Of a stretch of 6,085 nt of DNA, positions 1 through 6,085 are shown piece by piece. The stretch covers positions 1-6,085 of the forward strand of contig JADHLS010000349.1 of the NCBI GenBank assembly GCA_016780605.1, written 5' to 3'. This DNA is from Reyranella sp. GTDB lineage: Bacteria; Pseudomonadota; Alphaproteobacteria; Reyranellales; Reyranellaceae. A program made the translations under genes and the position numbers. The stretch's first letter is position 1. Every line of letters begins with the position of its first letter. Under the pieces are notes generated by a model, which searched no databases, was not told where the DNA came from, and worked only from the letters and a program-made list of their open reading frames with translations.

Positions 1-383
1 CGACGGGCAGCGCCACCGCGATCACGGTCATCTATCCCGAGCTCAAGGGCAAGCTGAACGGCCACGCCGTGCGCGCACCGGTACTGAACGCCAGCCTGAC
101 CGACTGCGTGTTCGAACTGAAGCGCAGCACGACGGAAGCCGAGGTCAATGAGCTGTTCGCGCAGGCGGCCCGCGGAACGCTGGCCGGCATCCTGGGCTAC
201 GAGGCACGGCCGCTGGTCTCGGCCGACTACTGCAACGACAGTCGCAGCTCGATCGTCGATGCGCCGAGCACGATGGTGACCGATGGCACGCTGCTGAAAG
301 TCTATGCCTGGTACGACAACGAGATGGGCTATGTCTGCCGCATGGTCGATCTCGCCAACCTGGTGATCGACGCGGAGGCATGA
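1..383 (+). CDS. ArsJ-associated glyceraldehyde-3-phosphate dehydrogenase, C-terminal part (5' end outside window)
   Basis: This is the last ~127 residues of a GAPDH, read in the frame starting at base 3; start codon, NAD-binding domain and catalytic cysteine lie upstream of the window. Visible GAPDH signatures are the [19 protein letters not shown] segment (canonical S..D...L.. followed by T..EVN), the [12 protein letters not shown] segment and the C-terminal [16 protein letters not shown], where the family normally has WYDNEWGYS.R..DL. The Trp-to-Met change in NEMGY resembles the arsenic-linked paralogues rather than the housekeeping enzyme (recalled, not searched). Family knowledge: the cytoplasmic enzyme uses arsenate in place of phosphate with glyceraldehyde 3-phosphate and NAD, giving unstable 1-arseno-3-phosphoglycerate. 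The stop TGA overlaps the first ATG of arsJ, implying translational coupling and a shared operon. The GAPDH call is firm; the arsenic role rests on the neighbour. Confidence 0.95.
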   Translation, partial: TGSATAITVIYPELKGKLNGHAVRAPVLNASLTDCVFELKRSTTEAEVNELFAQAARGTLAGILGYEARPLVSADYCNDSRSSIVDAPSTMVTDGTLLKVYAWYDNEMGYVCRMVDLANLVIDAEA

Positions 384-1612
384 TGGTCGCGGCGGTCCGC
401 CACTATCTCATCGTCACCGCCTCCTACTGGGGCTTCACCCTGGTCGACGGCGCGTTGCGCATGGTCGTGCTGCTGCACTTCTTCAAGCTCGGCTATTCGC
501 CGTTCACCTTGGCCTTCCTGTTCCTGCTCTACGAGTTTGCCGGCATTGTCGCCAACCTGGCCGGCGGCTGGCTCGCCGTGCGCTTCGGCATCCCGCGCAT
601 GCTGATGGCGGGACAGGCGCTTCAGATCGCCGGCCTGGTCATGCTGTCGGCGCTGGATCCCGGCTGGACGGCCGCCGCCTCGGTGGCCTGGGTCGTGGCG
701 GCGCAGGGCATCGCCGGCCTGGCCAAGGACTTCACCAAGACCGCCTCCAAGTCGGCGATCAAGGCGACGTCGGCCGAGGGCTCCGGGCAGCTGTTCCATT
801 GGGTGGCGTGGTTCACCGGCTCGAAGAACGCCATGAAGGGGCTGGGCTTCTTCGTCGGCGGCCTGCTGCTCGACCTTGTCGGCTTCAAGCCGGCCCTGTG
901 GCTGATGGCGGCCGTGATCGCCGTGATCCTGGTGGCGGGCCTGCTCCTGCTGCCGCGCCAGCTCGGCAAGGCCAAGCCGTCCAAGACCATGCGCGAGCTG
1001 TTCGCCAAGTCGCGCGGAGTCAACCTGCTGGCGGCAGCGCGCATCTTCATGTTCGGCGCGCGTGACGTATGGTTCGTCGTCGGCCTGCCGGTGTTCCTCT
1101 ATGCGGCGGGCTGGCGCTTCACCGAAGTCGGCGGCTTCCTCGCCGCCTGGACGATCGCTTACGGCGCCATCCAGGCTGCCGCCCCGCGACTGGTGGCGCG
1201 CAGCGCCGACGGCCTCAGCCGCGAAGTGGCCAATGCGCGCCTGTGGGCCGGCCTGCTCGTCGCGGTACCGCTGGTGCTGGCGATCCTGCTGCAGCGGCCC
1301 GGTCTGTGGCGGCCCGATCTCATCGTGGTCGCGGGGCTCTCGCTATTCGCTTTGCCGTTCGCGGTAAACTCGTCGCTGCACTCGTACCTGATCCTCGCCT
1401 ATGCCGGCTCCGAGAAGGCGGCCGAGGATGTTGGGTTCTATTACGCCGCCAATGCCGCCGGACGCTTGGTCGGCATCCTGTTGTCGGGCGCCCTCTATCA
1501 AGTGGGCGGCATGACCGCCTGTCTGGCGGGATCGGCGGCGATGCTGATGGCCTGTTGGGCCATCACCTTCCTGCTGCCCGCGCGGATGCCGAGCGCGGCG
1601 ACGCCGGCTTGA
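380..1612 (+). CDS. arsJ: ArsJ, organoarsenical (1-arseno-3-phosphoglycerate) MFS exporter
   Basis: This 410-residue major facilitator protein is predicted to sit in the inner membrane and, by family knowledge, exports 1-arseno-3-phosphoglycerate made by the adjacent GAPDH, which then hydrolyses outside to arsenate. ArsJ-type features include the N-terminal [20 protein letters not shown], the cytoplasmic-loop segments [18 protein letters not shown] (about 113-130) and [18 protein letters not shown] (about 144-161), [19 protein letters not shown] (about 221-239) and [20 protein letters not shown] (about 354-373). Hydrophobic stretches cover most of the protein, as expected for about 12 helices, and the length looks complete. 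Two ATGs lie in tandem: 380 overlaps the GAPDH stop, while 383 stands four bases after a GGAGG (374-378), so 383 (409 residues) may be the real start. GAPDH next door is the textbook partner, which makes the assignment strong. Confidence 0.95.
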   Translation: MMVAAVRHYLIVTASYWGFTLVDGALRMVVLLHFFKLGYSPFTLAFLFLLYEFAGIVANLAGGWLAVRFGIPRMLMAGQALQIAGLVMLSALDPGWTAAASVAWVVAAQGIAGLAKDFTKTASKSAIKATSAEGSGQLFHWVAWFTGSKNAMKGLGFFVGGLLLDLVGFKPALWLMAAVIAVILVAGLLLLPRQLGKAKPSKTMRELFAKSRGVNLLAAARIFMFGARDVWFVVGLPVFLYAAGWRFTEVGGFLAAWTIAYGAIQAAAPRLVARSADGLSREVANARLWAGLLVAVPLVLAILLQRPGLWRPDLIVVAGLSLFALPFAVNSSLHSYLILAYAGSEKAAEDVGFYYAANAAGRLVGILLSGALYQVGGMTACLAGSAAMLMACWAITFLLPARMPSAATPA

Positions 1613-1646
1613 CCGGCCGTACAATGTTCGATTATTCGCGAATGAT
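1609..1646 (+). promoter_or_regulatory. Possible internal promoter with imperfect palindrome between arsJ and acr3
   Basis: The 57-bp gap between arsJ and acr3 holds a TTGACC hexamer (1609-1614, five of six matches to the sigma-70 -35 box, overlapping the arsJ stop) and GATTAT (1630-1635, four of six to the -10 box), separated by 15 bp, which is shorter than ideal. Over the -10 lies ATTATTCGCGAATGAT (1631-1646), an inverted repeat with a perfect ATTCGCGAAT core and one mismatched pair outside it. It could be an operator for a separate regulator of acr3, or chance. There is no T-run, so it is unlikely to be an intrinsic terminator. Confidence 0.3.
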
Positions 1647-1669
1647 GGAATTAAGGCAGCCGCTTTCGC

Positions 1670-2725
1670 ATGTCGCTCTTTGAGCGCTACCTCACCCTCT
1701 GGGTCGCCCTGTGCATCGTCGCCGGCATTGCGCTGGGCCACCTGTTCCCCGGGCTGTTCCATGCCATCGGCGCCGCCGAGCTGGCGCACGTCAACCTGCC
1801 GGTCGCCGTCCTGATCTGGTTGATGATCATCCCCATGCTGGTGAAGGTCGACTTCGCGGCCATCGGCAAGGTGCGCGAGCACTGGCGCGGCATCGGCGTG
1901 ACGCTGTTCATCAACTGGGCGGTGAAGCCGTTCTCGATGGCGCTGCTGGGCTGGCTGTTCATCGGCCATCTGTTCCGGCCGTGGCTGCCGGCCGACCAGA
2001 TCGACAGCTACATCGCCGGGCTCATCCTGCTGGCCGCCGCGCCCTGCACCGCGATGGTGTTCGTGTGGAGCAACCTGTCGGACGGCGAGCCCGATTTCAC
2101 CCTGACCCAGGTGGCGCTGAACGACACGATCATGGTGTTCGCCTTCGCCCCCATCGTCGGCCTTCTGCTCGGCCTCTCGGCGATCCGCGTGCCATGGGAA
2201 ACGCTGTTGCTGTCGGTCGGACTCTATATCGTCGTGCCCGTGCTGCTGGCGCAGATCGTCCGCCGCCGCGTGCTGGCAAGTGGCGGCGCGGTAGGACTCG
2301 CAGCGCTCTTGTCCCGCCTGCAGCCGATCTCGCTGGTGGCCCTGCTCACGACCCTCGTGCTGCTGTTCGGCTTCCAGGGCGAGCAGATCATCTCCCAGCC
2401 GCTGATCATCGCCCTGCTGGCCGTGCCGATCCTGATCCAGGTCTACTTCAACTCAGGTCTGGCCTACCTGCTGAACCGCGCGACCGGCGAAGCGCATTGT
2501 GTGGCGGCACCCTCGGCCCTGATCGGCGCCAGCAACTTCTTCGAGCTCGCCGTCGCTGCCGCGATCAGCCTGTTCGGGTTCTCCTCGGGGGCCGCGCTGG
2601 CCACGGTTGTTGGCGTGCTGATCGAGGTCCCGGTGATGCTGTCGGTGGTGAAGATCGTGAACGTCAGCAAGGGCTGGTATGGGTCGGGCCCCGCCGTGAG
2701 GCGGCGGGGGGAGGCAGCGGGCTAA
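1670..2725 (+). CDS. acr3: Acr3 arsenite efflux carrier (BASS/ACR3 superfamily)
   Basis: This 351-residue polytopic inner-membrane protein is an Acr3-type arsenite/H+ antiporter by family knowledge. The diagnostic segment LAAAPCTAMVFVWSNLSDGE (about 121-140) carries the conserved transport cysteine, here Cys126. ASNFFELAVAAAISLFG (about 287-303) carries the conserved glutamate of the late unwound helix, here Glu292. These correspond to the essential Cys and Glu known from characterised Acr3 proteins. Another family motif, LTQVALNDTIMVFAFAPI, follows at about 145-162. Hydrophobic segments fit about ten helices and the length is typical. The ATG at 1670 starts the conserved MSLFERYLTLWV N-terminus; its ribosome binding site is weak (AAGG at 1653-1656, 13 bases away), so translation may be modest or coupled. 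It lies 57 bp after arsJ on the same strand and adds arsenite export to the arsenate-derived route. Its last codons (RRRGEAAG) are GC-rich and lie in a hairpin. Confidence 0.95.
   Translation: MSLFERYLTLWVALCIVAGIALGHLFPGLFHAIGAAELAHVNLPVAVLIWLMIIPMLVKVDFAAIGKVREHWRGIGVTLFINWAVKPFSMALLGWLFIGHLFRPWLPADQIDSYIAGLILLAAAPCTAMVFVWSNLSDGEPDFTLTQVALNDTIMVFAFAPIVGLLLGLSAIRVPWETLLLSVGLYIVVPVLLAQIVRRRVLASGGAVGLAALLSRLQPISLVALLTTLVLLFGFQGEQIISQPLIIALLAVPILIQVYFNSGLAYLLNRATGEAHCVAAPSALIGASNFFELAVAAAISLFGFSSGAALATVVGVLIEVPVMLSVVKIVNVSKGWYGSGPAVRRRGEAAG
2689..2707 (+). other. GC-rich hairpin in the last codons of acr3
   Basis: CCCCGCC (2689-2695), a GTGA loop and GGCGG-C-GG (2700-2707) form a seven-pair stem with one bulged C. 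It lies about 20 bp before the acr3 stop, close to the point where the two operons converge. No T-run follows, so it is not a classical intrinsic terminator, although it could slow polymerase. The remaining gap to the convergent gene (2726-2782) shows no other clear structure. Confidence 0.3.
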
Positions 2726-2782
2726 ACGCGTTACGCAGCGGCCGGCGAAGCCTCAATGTGCTTTGCCGCGGCGTCAATGCCG

Positions 2783-3757
2783 TCAGGGCGCTGTATCCAC
2801 GGCAGGAGGCGGCTTCAATATCATCAAGCCGTGTGGTGATTTGCCGACGCGAATCGACCCAACCTGCTTCATTTGCTGGAGGTCGATGATTGCCACCTTG
2901 CGCAAGAACCGCTGTGTGACCCACAGTTCCTTGCCATCGGCCGTAATGTCCATGTCGTCGGGACCGCCCGGTACGTGGATCTCGGCAACGACCTTCATCT
3001 GCTGCGTATCAAGCAGCGAGATCGTGCTTTCGATACGGTTGCTCAGGAAATAGTGCCGCCCGTCGCCTTTGGGCCAGAAATTGTGGGCGCCCCTGCCGGT
3101 GCGAAGCCTCCCTTTCCTGGCGCCGTCGTTTGGGTCGACAACGACAACGCCGTCCTCGCCCGTCAGCGCGACGAGCAACTGATTGCTGTTCGGAAGCATG
3201 ACGATACCGGCTGGAGCCTCGCCTATGGCGACGTTCCACTTGATCGCTTGTGTCGCCAGATCTAGTGCAACGAGCCGGTTGCTTTGCTGCAATGTCAAGA
3301 ACACCGTCCTGGATTCGGTATCGAAGGCCAAATGACTCGGGAGACTGTCGAGGAAGATGCGGCCGGCGAGCTTCAGGCCGTCGGCTTTGTAGATATCGAC
3401 GTGGTCGAGCCGATAGGCCGCCGTGACGAACCACTTGCCGTCGGGGCTGTACCCGAGCTGATAGGGGTCGATGATGTCGGGCACGACACGCTTCTTCTCT
3501 GCGGTCTGTGCATCGAGCACCGTGAGCTCGTTTGTTACCGTCGAAGAAAGCAGCACCTCCTTGCCGTCGGGCGAGGGGAACAGGTGATGCGGCTCGCGAC
3601 CGATCGGCACGCGCTTGGTTTCAGCGCGCGCGCTGCGACTGAGCAGGCTGTACGAAGCCTCCTCGGAATTGAGGACGATGACCGTGTCGGCCCTCGCAGC
3701 CGCAAGACCGACTCCGCAAATCAGGATGGGATGCAGGGCAAGGGATCTCCAATTCAC
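2783..3757 (-). CDS. Secreted YVTN/NHL-like beta-propeller protein of unknown function
   Basis: I place the start at the GTG at 3757-3755 (324 residues), because GGGGAG (3770-3765) stands seven bases upstream and it opens directly onto a signal peptide: a basic N-terminus (NWR), a hydrophobic stretch and an A-R-A cleavage site near residue 23. The ATG 21 codons further upstream would put a hydrophilic Arg-rich leader before the signal. The mature protein is built of about seven repeats of roughly 40 residues, each with a P-x-x-L/I...S/P-D-G-K strand turn and a V-x-V/I-L-D-x-x-T/Q strand; examples are PHHLFPSPDGKEVLLSS, PYQLGYSPDGKWFVT, PDDMDITADGKELWVT and the closing PHGLMIL. This is the YVTN-type beta-propeller pattern of periplasmic scaffold or binding proteins. 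No catalytic residues are recognised. It is the last gene of the chrA operon, 63 bp after the cytochrome gene, so it may be a partner of that cytochrome (inference). Its base composition looks less GC-rich than chrA: sample lines give 53-58% against 70%. Confidence 0.85.
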   Translation of the reverse strand: MNWRSLALHPILICGVGLAAARADTVIVLNSEEASYSLLSRSARAETKRVPIGREPHHLFPSPDGKEVLLSSTVTNELTVLDAQTAEKKRVVPDIIDPYQLGYSPDGKWFVTAAYRLDHVDIYKADGLKLAGRIFLDSLPSHLAFDTESRTVFLTLQQSNRLVALDLATQAIKWNVAIGEAPAGIVMLPNSNQLLVALTGEDGVVVVDPNDGARKGRLRTGRGAHNFWPKGDGRHYFLSNRIESTISLLDTQQMKVVAEIHVPGGPDDMDITADGKELWVTQRFLRKVAIIDLQQMKQVGSIRVGKSPHGLMILKPPPAVDTAP

Positions 3758-3820
3758 TTCAAAACTCCCCTTCGGGCGCCGGACTAGACAAACGCGTCTC
3801 AAAGGCTCGAACGCAGCCAA

Positions 3821-4321
3821 TCAGGGCTTTACCGGCCGAAAGTCCTGATCCGGGAAGGGAGAGGCTTTCGGCGCCTGTATGACGACGAACGGCCGTTCCG
3901 TGCTCTGGTGGCAGGCATTGCAGGTCGCGGTGAGCCGGCCATAGGCGTCGTTGAAGCGGGCGGCGTCGGCGCTCTTGATGGCCTGTGACACGGCGTCCAT
4001 CGGTTCCTTGGTGGTGGCCGCCATCAGTTCGGCAATGTTCGTTTTCCTGTAGGTCGGCCAGACGCGGACGATTCTTTCAAACGATTCCTCGAGTTCGTGA
4101 AGCTCGTACGCCGCATAGATCCAGTTCTTCTCCTGTCCCGCCAGCCCGAGCTTGGTGTGACGCGGCTGCACCGTCATGGTCATCAGGTCACCCAGGCCGG
4201 GCCGGTAGGACTGCGGCGTGGATCCTTGCGGCGCGGTGGGTGTCTGGGCATTGCCCAAGCCGAGCAGCGAAAGGGTGACGATGCCGGTGAGCAGAGCCAG
4301 GGATGCGGCTTTCAGCGACAT
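3821..4321 (-). CDS. Periplasmic c-type cytochrome with a single C-terminal CxxCH (cytochrome c'/c556-like)
   Basis: The ATG at 4321-4319 gives 166 residues and is preceded by AAGGAGAG with six bases of spacing, so it is preferred over the longer upstream reading, which would run through the end of chrA. Residues 1-25 form a signal peptide (a Lys, then LALLTGIVTLSLLGLG, cleavage near G-N-A). The haem motif CNACH lies at 134-138 with one CxxCH only. The Cys pair near the C-terminus and the mostly helical, hydrophilic body resemble class II cytochromes such as c' and c556. The segments LMTMTVQPRHTKLGLAG (about 46-62) and WIYAAYELHELEESFE (about 67-82) look like conserved helices; Met47, Met49 or His55 could supply the sixth haem ligand, which I cannot decide from sequence. 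It starts 13 bp after the chrA stop, so it is almost certainly cotranscribed. Likely role: periplasmic electron transfer or ligand binding; substrate unknown. Confidence 0.9.
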   Translation of the reverse strand: MSLKAASLALLTGIVTLSLLGLGNAQTPTAPQGSTPQSYRPGLGDLMTMTVQPRHTKLGLAGQEKNWIYAAYELHELEESFERIVRVWPTYRKTNIAELMAATTKEPMDAVSQAIKSADAARFNDAYGRLTATCNACHQSTERPFVVIQAPKASPFPDQDFRPVKP

Positions 4322-4334
4322 GTGACTCTCCTTT

Positions 4335-5555
4335 TTACAAGGCGGCGATGACGGCACCACCGATGGCGCACAGAACGACGACTGCCCAGGGTGGCGTCTT
4401 CCACATGAAGAGAAGCAGGAAAGCCGCGCAGGCCATCGCAAAGTCGCCGGCGGTGGCGATGCCCGCGGTCCATACCGGATTGTAGAGAGCGGCGAGCAGC
4501 AGGCCGACGACCGCAGCATTGATGCCGGTCACGGCGGCCTGCGCCGCGCTTCTCCGGCGAAAGCTCTCCCAGAAGGGCAGCGCGCCGACGACCAGCAGGA
4601 AGGAGGGAAGGAAAATGGCGACGAGGCAGAGCGCCGCGCCTGCCACGCCGTTCGGCTCGGGCTTCATGACCGCCCCCAGGTAGGCGGCGAAGGTGAACAA
4701 GGGGCCTGGGACCGCCTGGACGGCGCCGTAGCCGGCAAGGAAGGACTGGCCGTCGACCCAACCGGGTTGAACGACGGCCTCCTGCAACAGCGGCAGCACG
4801 ACATGGCCGCCGCCGAACACCAGCGAGCCCGCGCGATAGAATGCGTCGATCAGCTTGACGCCCTGGGACGATGTGCCGGCCGCGAGCAGCGGCAGACCCG
4901 CCAGCAGAACGAAGAATATCGCCAGCATGACGACGCCGGTGCGCCGACTGACGTTCAAGGGAAGCGAGACATGGTCAGTCGGCGCCTTGGGATGCAGAAA
5001 GACAAGACCGGTGAGCCCGCCCAGCACGATGACGGCGATCTGCGCCCAGGCCGACGGCACCGCGAGGATGACCGCGGCCGCCACCACCGCGATGGTCGCC
5101 CGCTCGCGGTCCGGCGTCAGCGTCCGCATCATGCCGAGTACCGCCTGGGCGACAACGGCGACGGCCGCGACCTTCAGGCCATGCAGCCAACCCGTCCCGC
5201 CGGCCCCGCCCAGCGCGTCGAGCCCATACGCGAACACGACCAGCGCGACCGCCGACGGCAGGGTGAACCCGGTCCATGCCGCGAGGGCGCCGGCGTAGCC
5301 TGCCCGCGACAGGCCGATGGCGATGCCAACCTGGCTCGAGGCCGGGCCCGGAAGGAACTGGCAGAGCGCCACGAGGTCGGCGTAGGCGCGGTCGTCGAGC
5401 CAACGCCGTTTGCCGACGAATTCCTCGCGGAAATAGCCAAGATGGGCGATCGGGCCGCCGAACGAGGTCAGCCCCAGCCGCAGGAACACCAACAGCACTT
5501 CCCTCCACGGGCCGGGTGCCACCTTGGCCCCTGCGTCTTTCGTCGTGTCCGTCAT
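4335..5555 (-). CDS. chrA: Two-domain chromate efflux transporter ChrA (CHR family)
   Basis: This 406-residue inner-membrane protein belongs to the CHR family, whose characterised members export chromate from the cytoplasm using the membrane potential. It has two homologous halves, as in the long-chain form. The first half carries FLRLGLTSFGGPIAHLGYF (about 24-42) and CQFLPGPASSQVGIAIGL (about 65-82). The second half repeats these as YRAGSLVFGGGHVVLPLL (about 240-257) and GYGAVQAVPGPLFTFAAYLG (about 275-294). The halves are joined by a hydrophilic stretch near residues 188-206. Length and motif order are normal for the family, with no sign of truncation. Its ATG at 5555 overlaps the padR stop as ATGA, indicating coupling to its likely regulator. 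It is followed 13 bp later by a cytochrome gene. The chromate substrate follows from family membership; sulfate or another oxyanion is possible. Confidence 0.95.
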   Translation of the reverse strand: MTDTTKDAGAKVAPGPWREVLLVFLRLGLTSFGGPIAHLGYFREEFVGKRRWLDDRAYADLVALCQFLPGPASSQVGIAIGLSRAGYAGALAAWTGFTLPSAVALVVFAYGLDALGGAGGTGWLHGLKVAAVAVVAQAVLGMMRTLTPDRERATIAVVAAAVILAVPSAWAQIAVIVLGGLTGLVFLHPKAPTDHVSLPLNVSRRTGVVMLAIFFVLLAGLPLLAAGTSSQGVKLIDAFYRAGSLVFGGGHVVLPLLQEAVVQPGWVDGQSFLAGYGAVQAVPGPLFTFAAYLGAVMKPEPNGVAGAALCLVAIFLPSFLLVVGALPFWESFRRRSAAQAAVTGINAAVVGLLLAALYNPVWTAGIATAGDFAMACAAFLLLFMWKTPPWAVVVLCAIGGAVIAAL

Positions 5556-5866
5556 CGTTCCCTGACCAGTTCGTTGAAGAGCTCGCGCACCTTTGCCGTC
5601 GCCAACACGAGCGCCGCCCGTCCCTGACGCGTCGCCCGGTAATGCCGGCGGGCGCGACGGCCCGCCCCTTCGGTCCTGGACTTCAGGTATCCCTTGCGCT
5701 CCAGGGCATGCAGCATCGGATAGAGCGTTCCTGGACCGATGCGGTAGCCGTGCTCGCGCAGCTCTTCGATCATCCAGTTACCGAAGAACTCGCCTTCGAC
5801 AGCATGGTGCAGGATATGCAGCCGGATGAGGCCGGTGAGGAATTCCTGATGCTTCGCCGCCTTCAT
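5552..5866 (-). CDS. PadR-family transcriptional regulator, probable repressor of the chrA operon
   Basis: This 104-residue cytoplasmic protein has the PadR winged-helix signature: FFGNWMIEELREHGYRI (about 27-43), then GPGTLYPMLHALERKGYL (about 44-61) as the recognition-helix segment, then a basic wing GRRARRHYRATRQGRAAL (about 69-86). The last helix is short, fitting the small PadR subgroup that dimerises through one C-terminal helix. The ATG at 5866 begins the conserved N-terminus; a weak GCGGA lies four bases before it and AAGGA twelve bases before. The stop overlaps the chrA start. A perfect inverted repeat 16 bp upstream of its start and a promoter overlapping it suggest autorepression plus control of chrA and the two genes beyond. 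The inducer, perhaps chromate or a product of chromate stress, is not evident from sequence. Confidence 0.93.
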   Translation of the reverse strand: MKAAKHQEFLTGLIRLHILHHAVEGEFFGNWMIEELREHGYRIGPGTLYPMLHALERKGYLKSRTEGAGRRARRHYRATRQGRAALVLATAKVRELFNELVRER

Positions 5867-5881
5867 GCGTTCCGCTGATCC

Positions 5882-5898
5882 TTATCGAAATTCGATAA
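5882..5898. promoter_or_regulatory. Perfect 17-bp inverted repeat, likely PadR operator
   Basis: TTATCGAAATTCGATAA is two perfect 8-bp arms around a central A. It is flanked by a second, wider pair, TCCTTAT (5879-5885) and ATAAGGA (5898-5904). It stands just upstream of padR and covers part of a minus-strand -10 element. ATCGA-centred dyads are a known kind of site for PadR-family repressors (general knowledge), so binding by the adjacent PadR is the natural inference. Confidence 0.65.
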
Positions 5899-5923
5899 TA
5901 AGGAGCGTATAGTGCCGGCGCAA
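5895..5923 (-). promoter_or_regulatory. Candidate promoter of the padR-chrA-cytochrome-propeller operon
   Basis: On the minus strand, TTGCGC (5923-5918; three of six matches to the -35 box, including TTG) and TATTAT (5900-5895; five of six to the -10 box) are separated by exactly 17 bp. The -10 overlaps the inverted repeat at 5882-5898, a typical layout for repression by blocking polymerase. The predicted transcript would start near the palindrome and give a short leader before the padR ATG at 5866. Confidence 0.45.
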
Positions 5924-6010
5924 TGGTGTTCGCTGCAACACAAGCGTGACTGATCGCCGGCAACCGGCATCGTTCAGGATGCGTTTGTCCGCAAAGCCAG
6001 GATAACTCTC

Positions 6011-6085
6011 TTGAAGAAGCCGGCCTTTGCCTTCTTCGATTCGCTTGCATCGCGCTTCGTTATGACGATGGGCGTCGTCAACCTT
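6011..6085 (+). CDS. Possible 5' end of a divergent gene, truncated by the window edge
   Basis: A reading frame opens with TTG at 6011 and stays open to the window end (25 codons). AGGA (5999-6002) stands eight bases before the TTG, a good ribosome binding site. The start of the product would read MKKPAFAFFDSLASRF, followed by a hydrophobic VMTMGVVNL. Third positions are mostly G or C, in keeping with real genes here. An in-frame ATG at 6062 is an alternative start. The hydrophobic onset after a short polar leader would suit a membrane protein, perhaps an MFS transporter, but that is a guess from very few residues. If real, it diverges from padR and could share the palindromic operator. The rest of 5867-6010 contains no convincing gene. 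Confidence 0.35.
   Translation, partial: MKKPAFAFFDSLASRFVMTMGVVNL

Noticed and set aside
2689..2782. Intrinsic terminator between the convergent operons
   Set aside because: The stem at 2689-2707 has no following T-run on either strand and lies inside acr3 coding sequence, so it is recorded only as a hairpin.
1711..2889. 392-codon plus-strand open frame overlapping acr3
   Set aside because: The product is Arg/Ala/Gly/Pro-rich low-complexity sequence in an alternative frame of a clear Acr3 gene, and it runs on into the convergent propeller gene.
3758..3820. N-terminal extension of the beta-propeller protein to the ATG at 3820
   Set aside because: The GTG at 3757 has a GGGGAG at ideal spacing and begins directly at the signal peptide, whereas the extension adds Arg-rich sequence unsuited to export.
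4322..4519. N-terminal extension of the cytochrome into the end of chrA
   Set aside because: The extension would overlap chrA by about 185 bp and precede a clear signal peptide; the ATG at 4321 has a strong ribosome binding site.
4767..5627. 286-codon plus-strand open frame opposite chrA and padR
   Set aside because: It lies antisense to chrA and its product is rich in Arg, Gln, Asp and His with no recognisable domain, as expected for the shadow of a GC-rich membrane protein gene.
5956..5968. GCCGG-CAA-CCGGC short inverted repeat
   Set aside because: A 5-bp stem with a 3-base loop of G and C is common by chance in DNA of this composition, and nothing nearby supports a role.
5778..6050. 90-codon minus-strand open frame overlapping the padR start
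   Set aside because: It overlaps the well-supported padR gene in another frame, crosses the promoter and operator, and shows no recognisable domain.

Overview
The window reads as high-GC chromosomal or large-plasmid DNA from a proteobacterium, most likely an alphaproteobacterium. This rests on GC-rich third codon positions, overlapping ATGA gene junctions and the gene families present; it is a lean, not a taxonomic assignment. It carries two oxyanion/metalloid resistance modules that converge tail to tail around position 2725-2783. No RNA gene, CRISPR array, insertion sequence or transposase was seen.

The left module (1-2725, plus strand) is an arsenic operon whose 5' end lies outside the window. 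It holds the C-terminal third of an ArsJ-associated glyceraldehyde-3-phosphate dehydrogenase, then arsJ (organoarsenical exporter, overlapping by an ATGA junction), then acr3 (arsenite efflux carrier). By established knowledge of the family, the GAPDH/ArsJ pair turns arsenate into 1-arseno-3-phosphoglycerate and expels it, while Acr3 expels arsenite. The two routes therefore cover both inorganic oxidation states. No arsR or arsC lies in the window. A 16-bp imperfect palindrome over promoter-like hexamers sits between arsJ and acr3.

The right module (2783-5866, minus strand) reads padR - chrA - c-type cytochrome - beta-propeller protein. The PadR regulator and the two-domain ChrA chromate exporter overlap by ATGA. 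The cytochrome follows 13 bp later with a strong ribosome binding site, and the propeller follows after 63 bp with a GTG start and a strong ribosome binding site. Both downstream proteins have signal peptides, so the operon couples an inner-membrane chromate exporter to two apparently periplasmic proteins, one carrying haem. This coupling is the most unusual element here and its function is not known to me. A perfect 17-bp inverted repeat upstream of padR overlaps a plausible minus-strand promoter and is a strong candidate for the PadR operator.

The right edge (5867-6085) is the padR upstream region. A possible divergent gene begins with TTG at 6011 and runs off the window.
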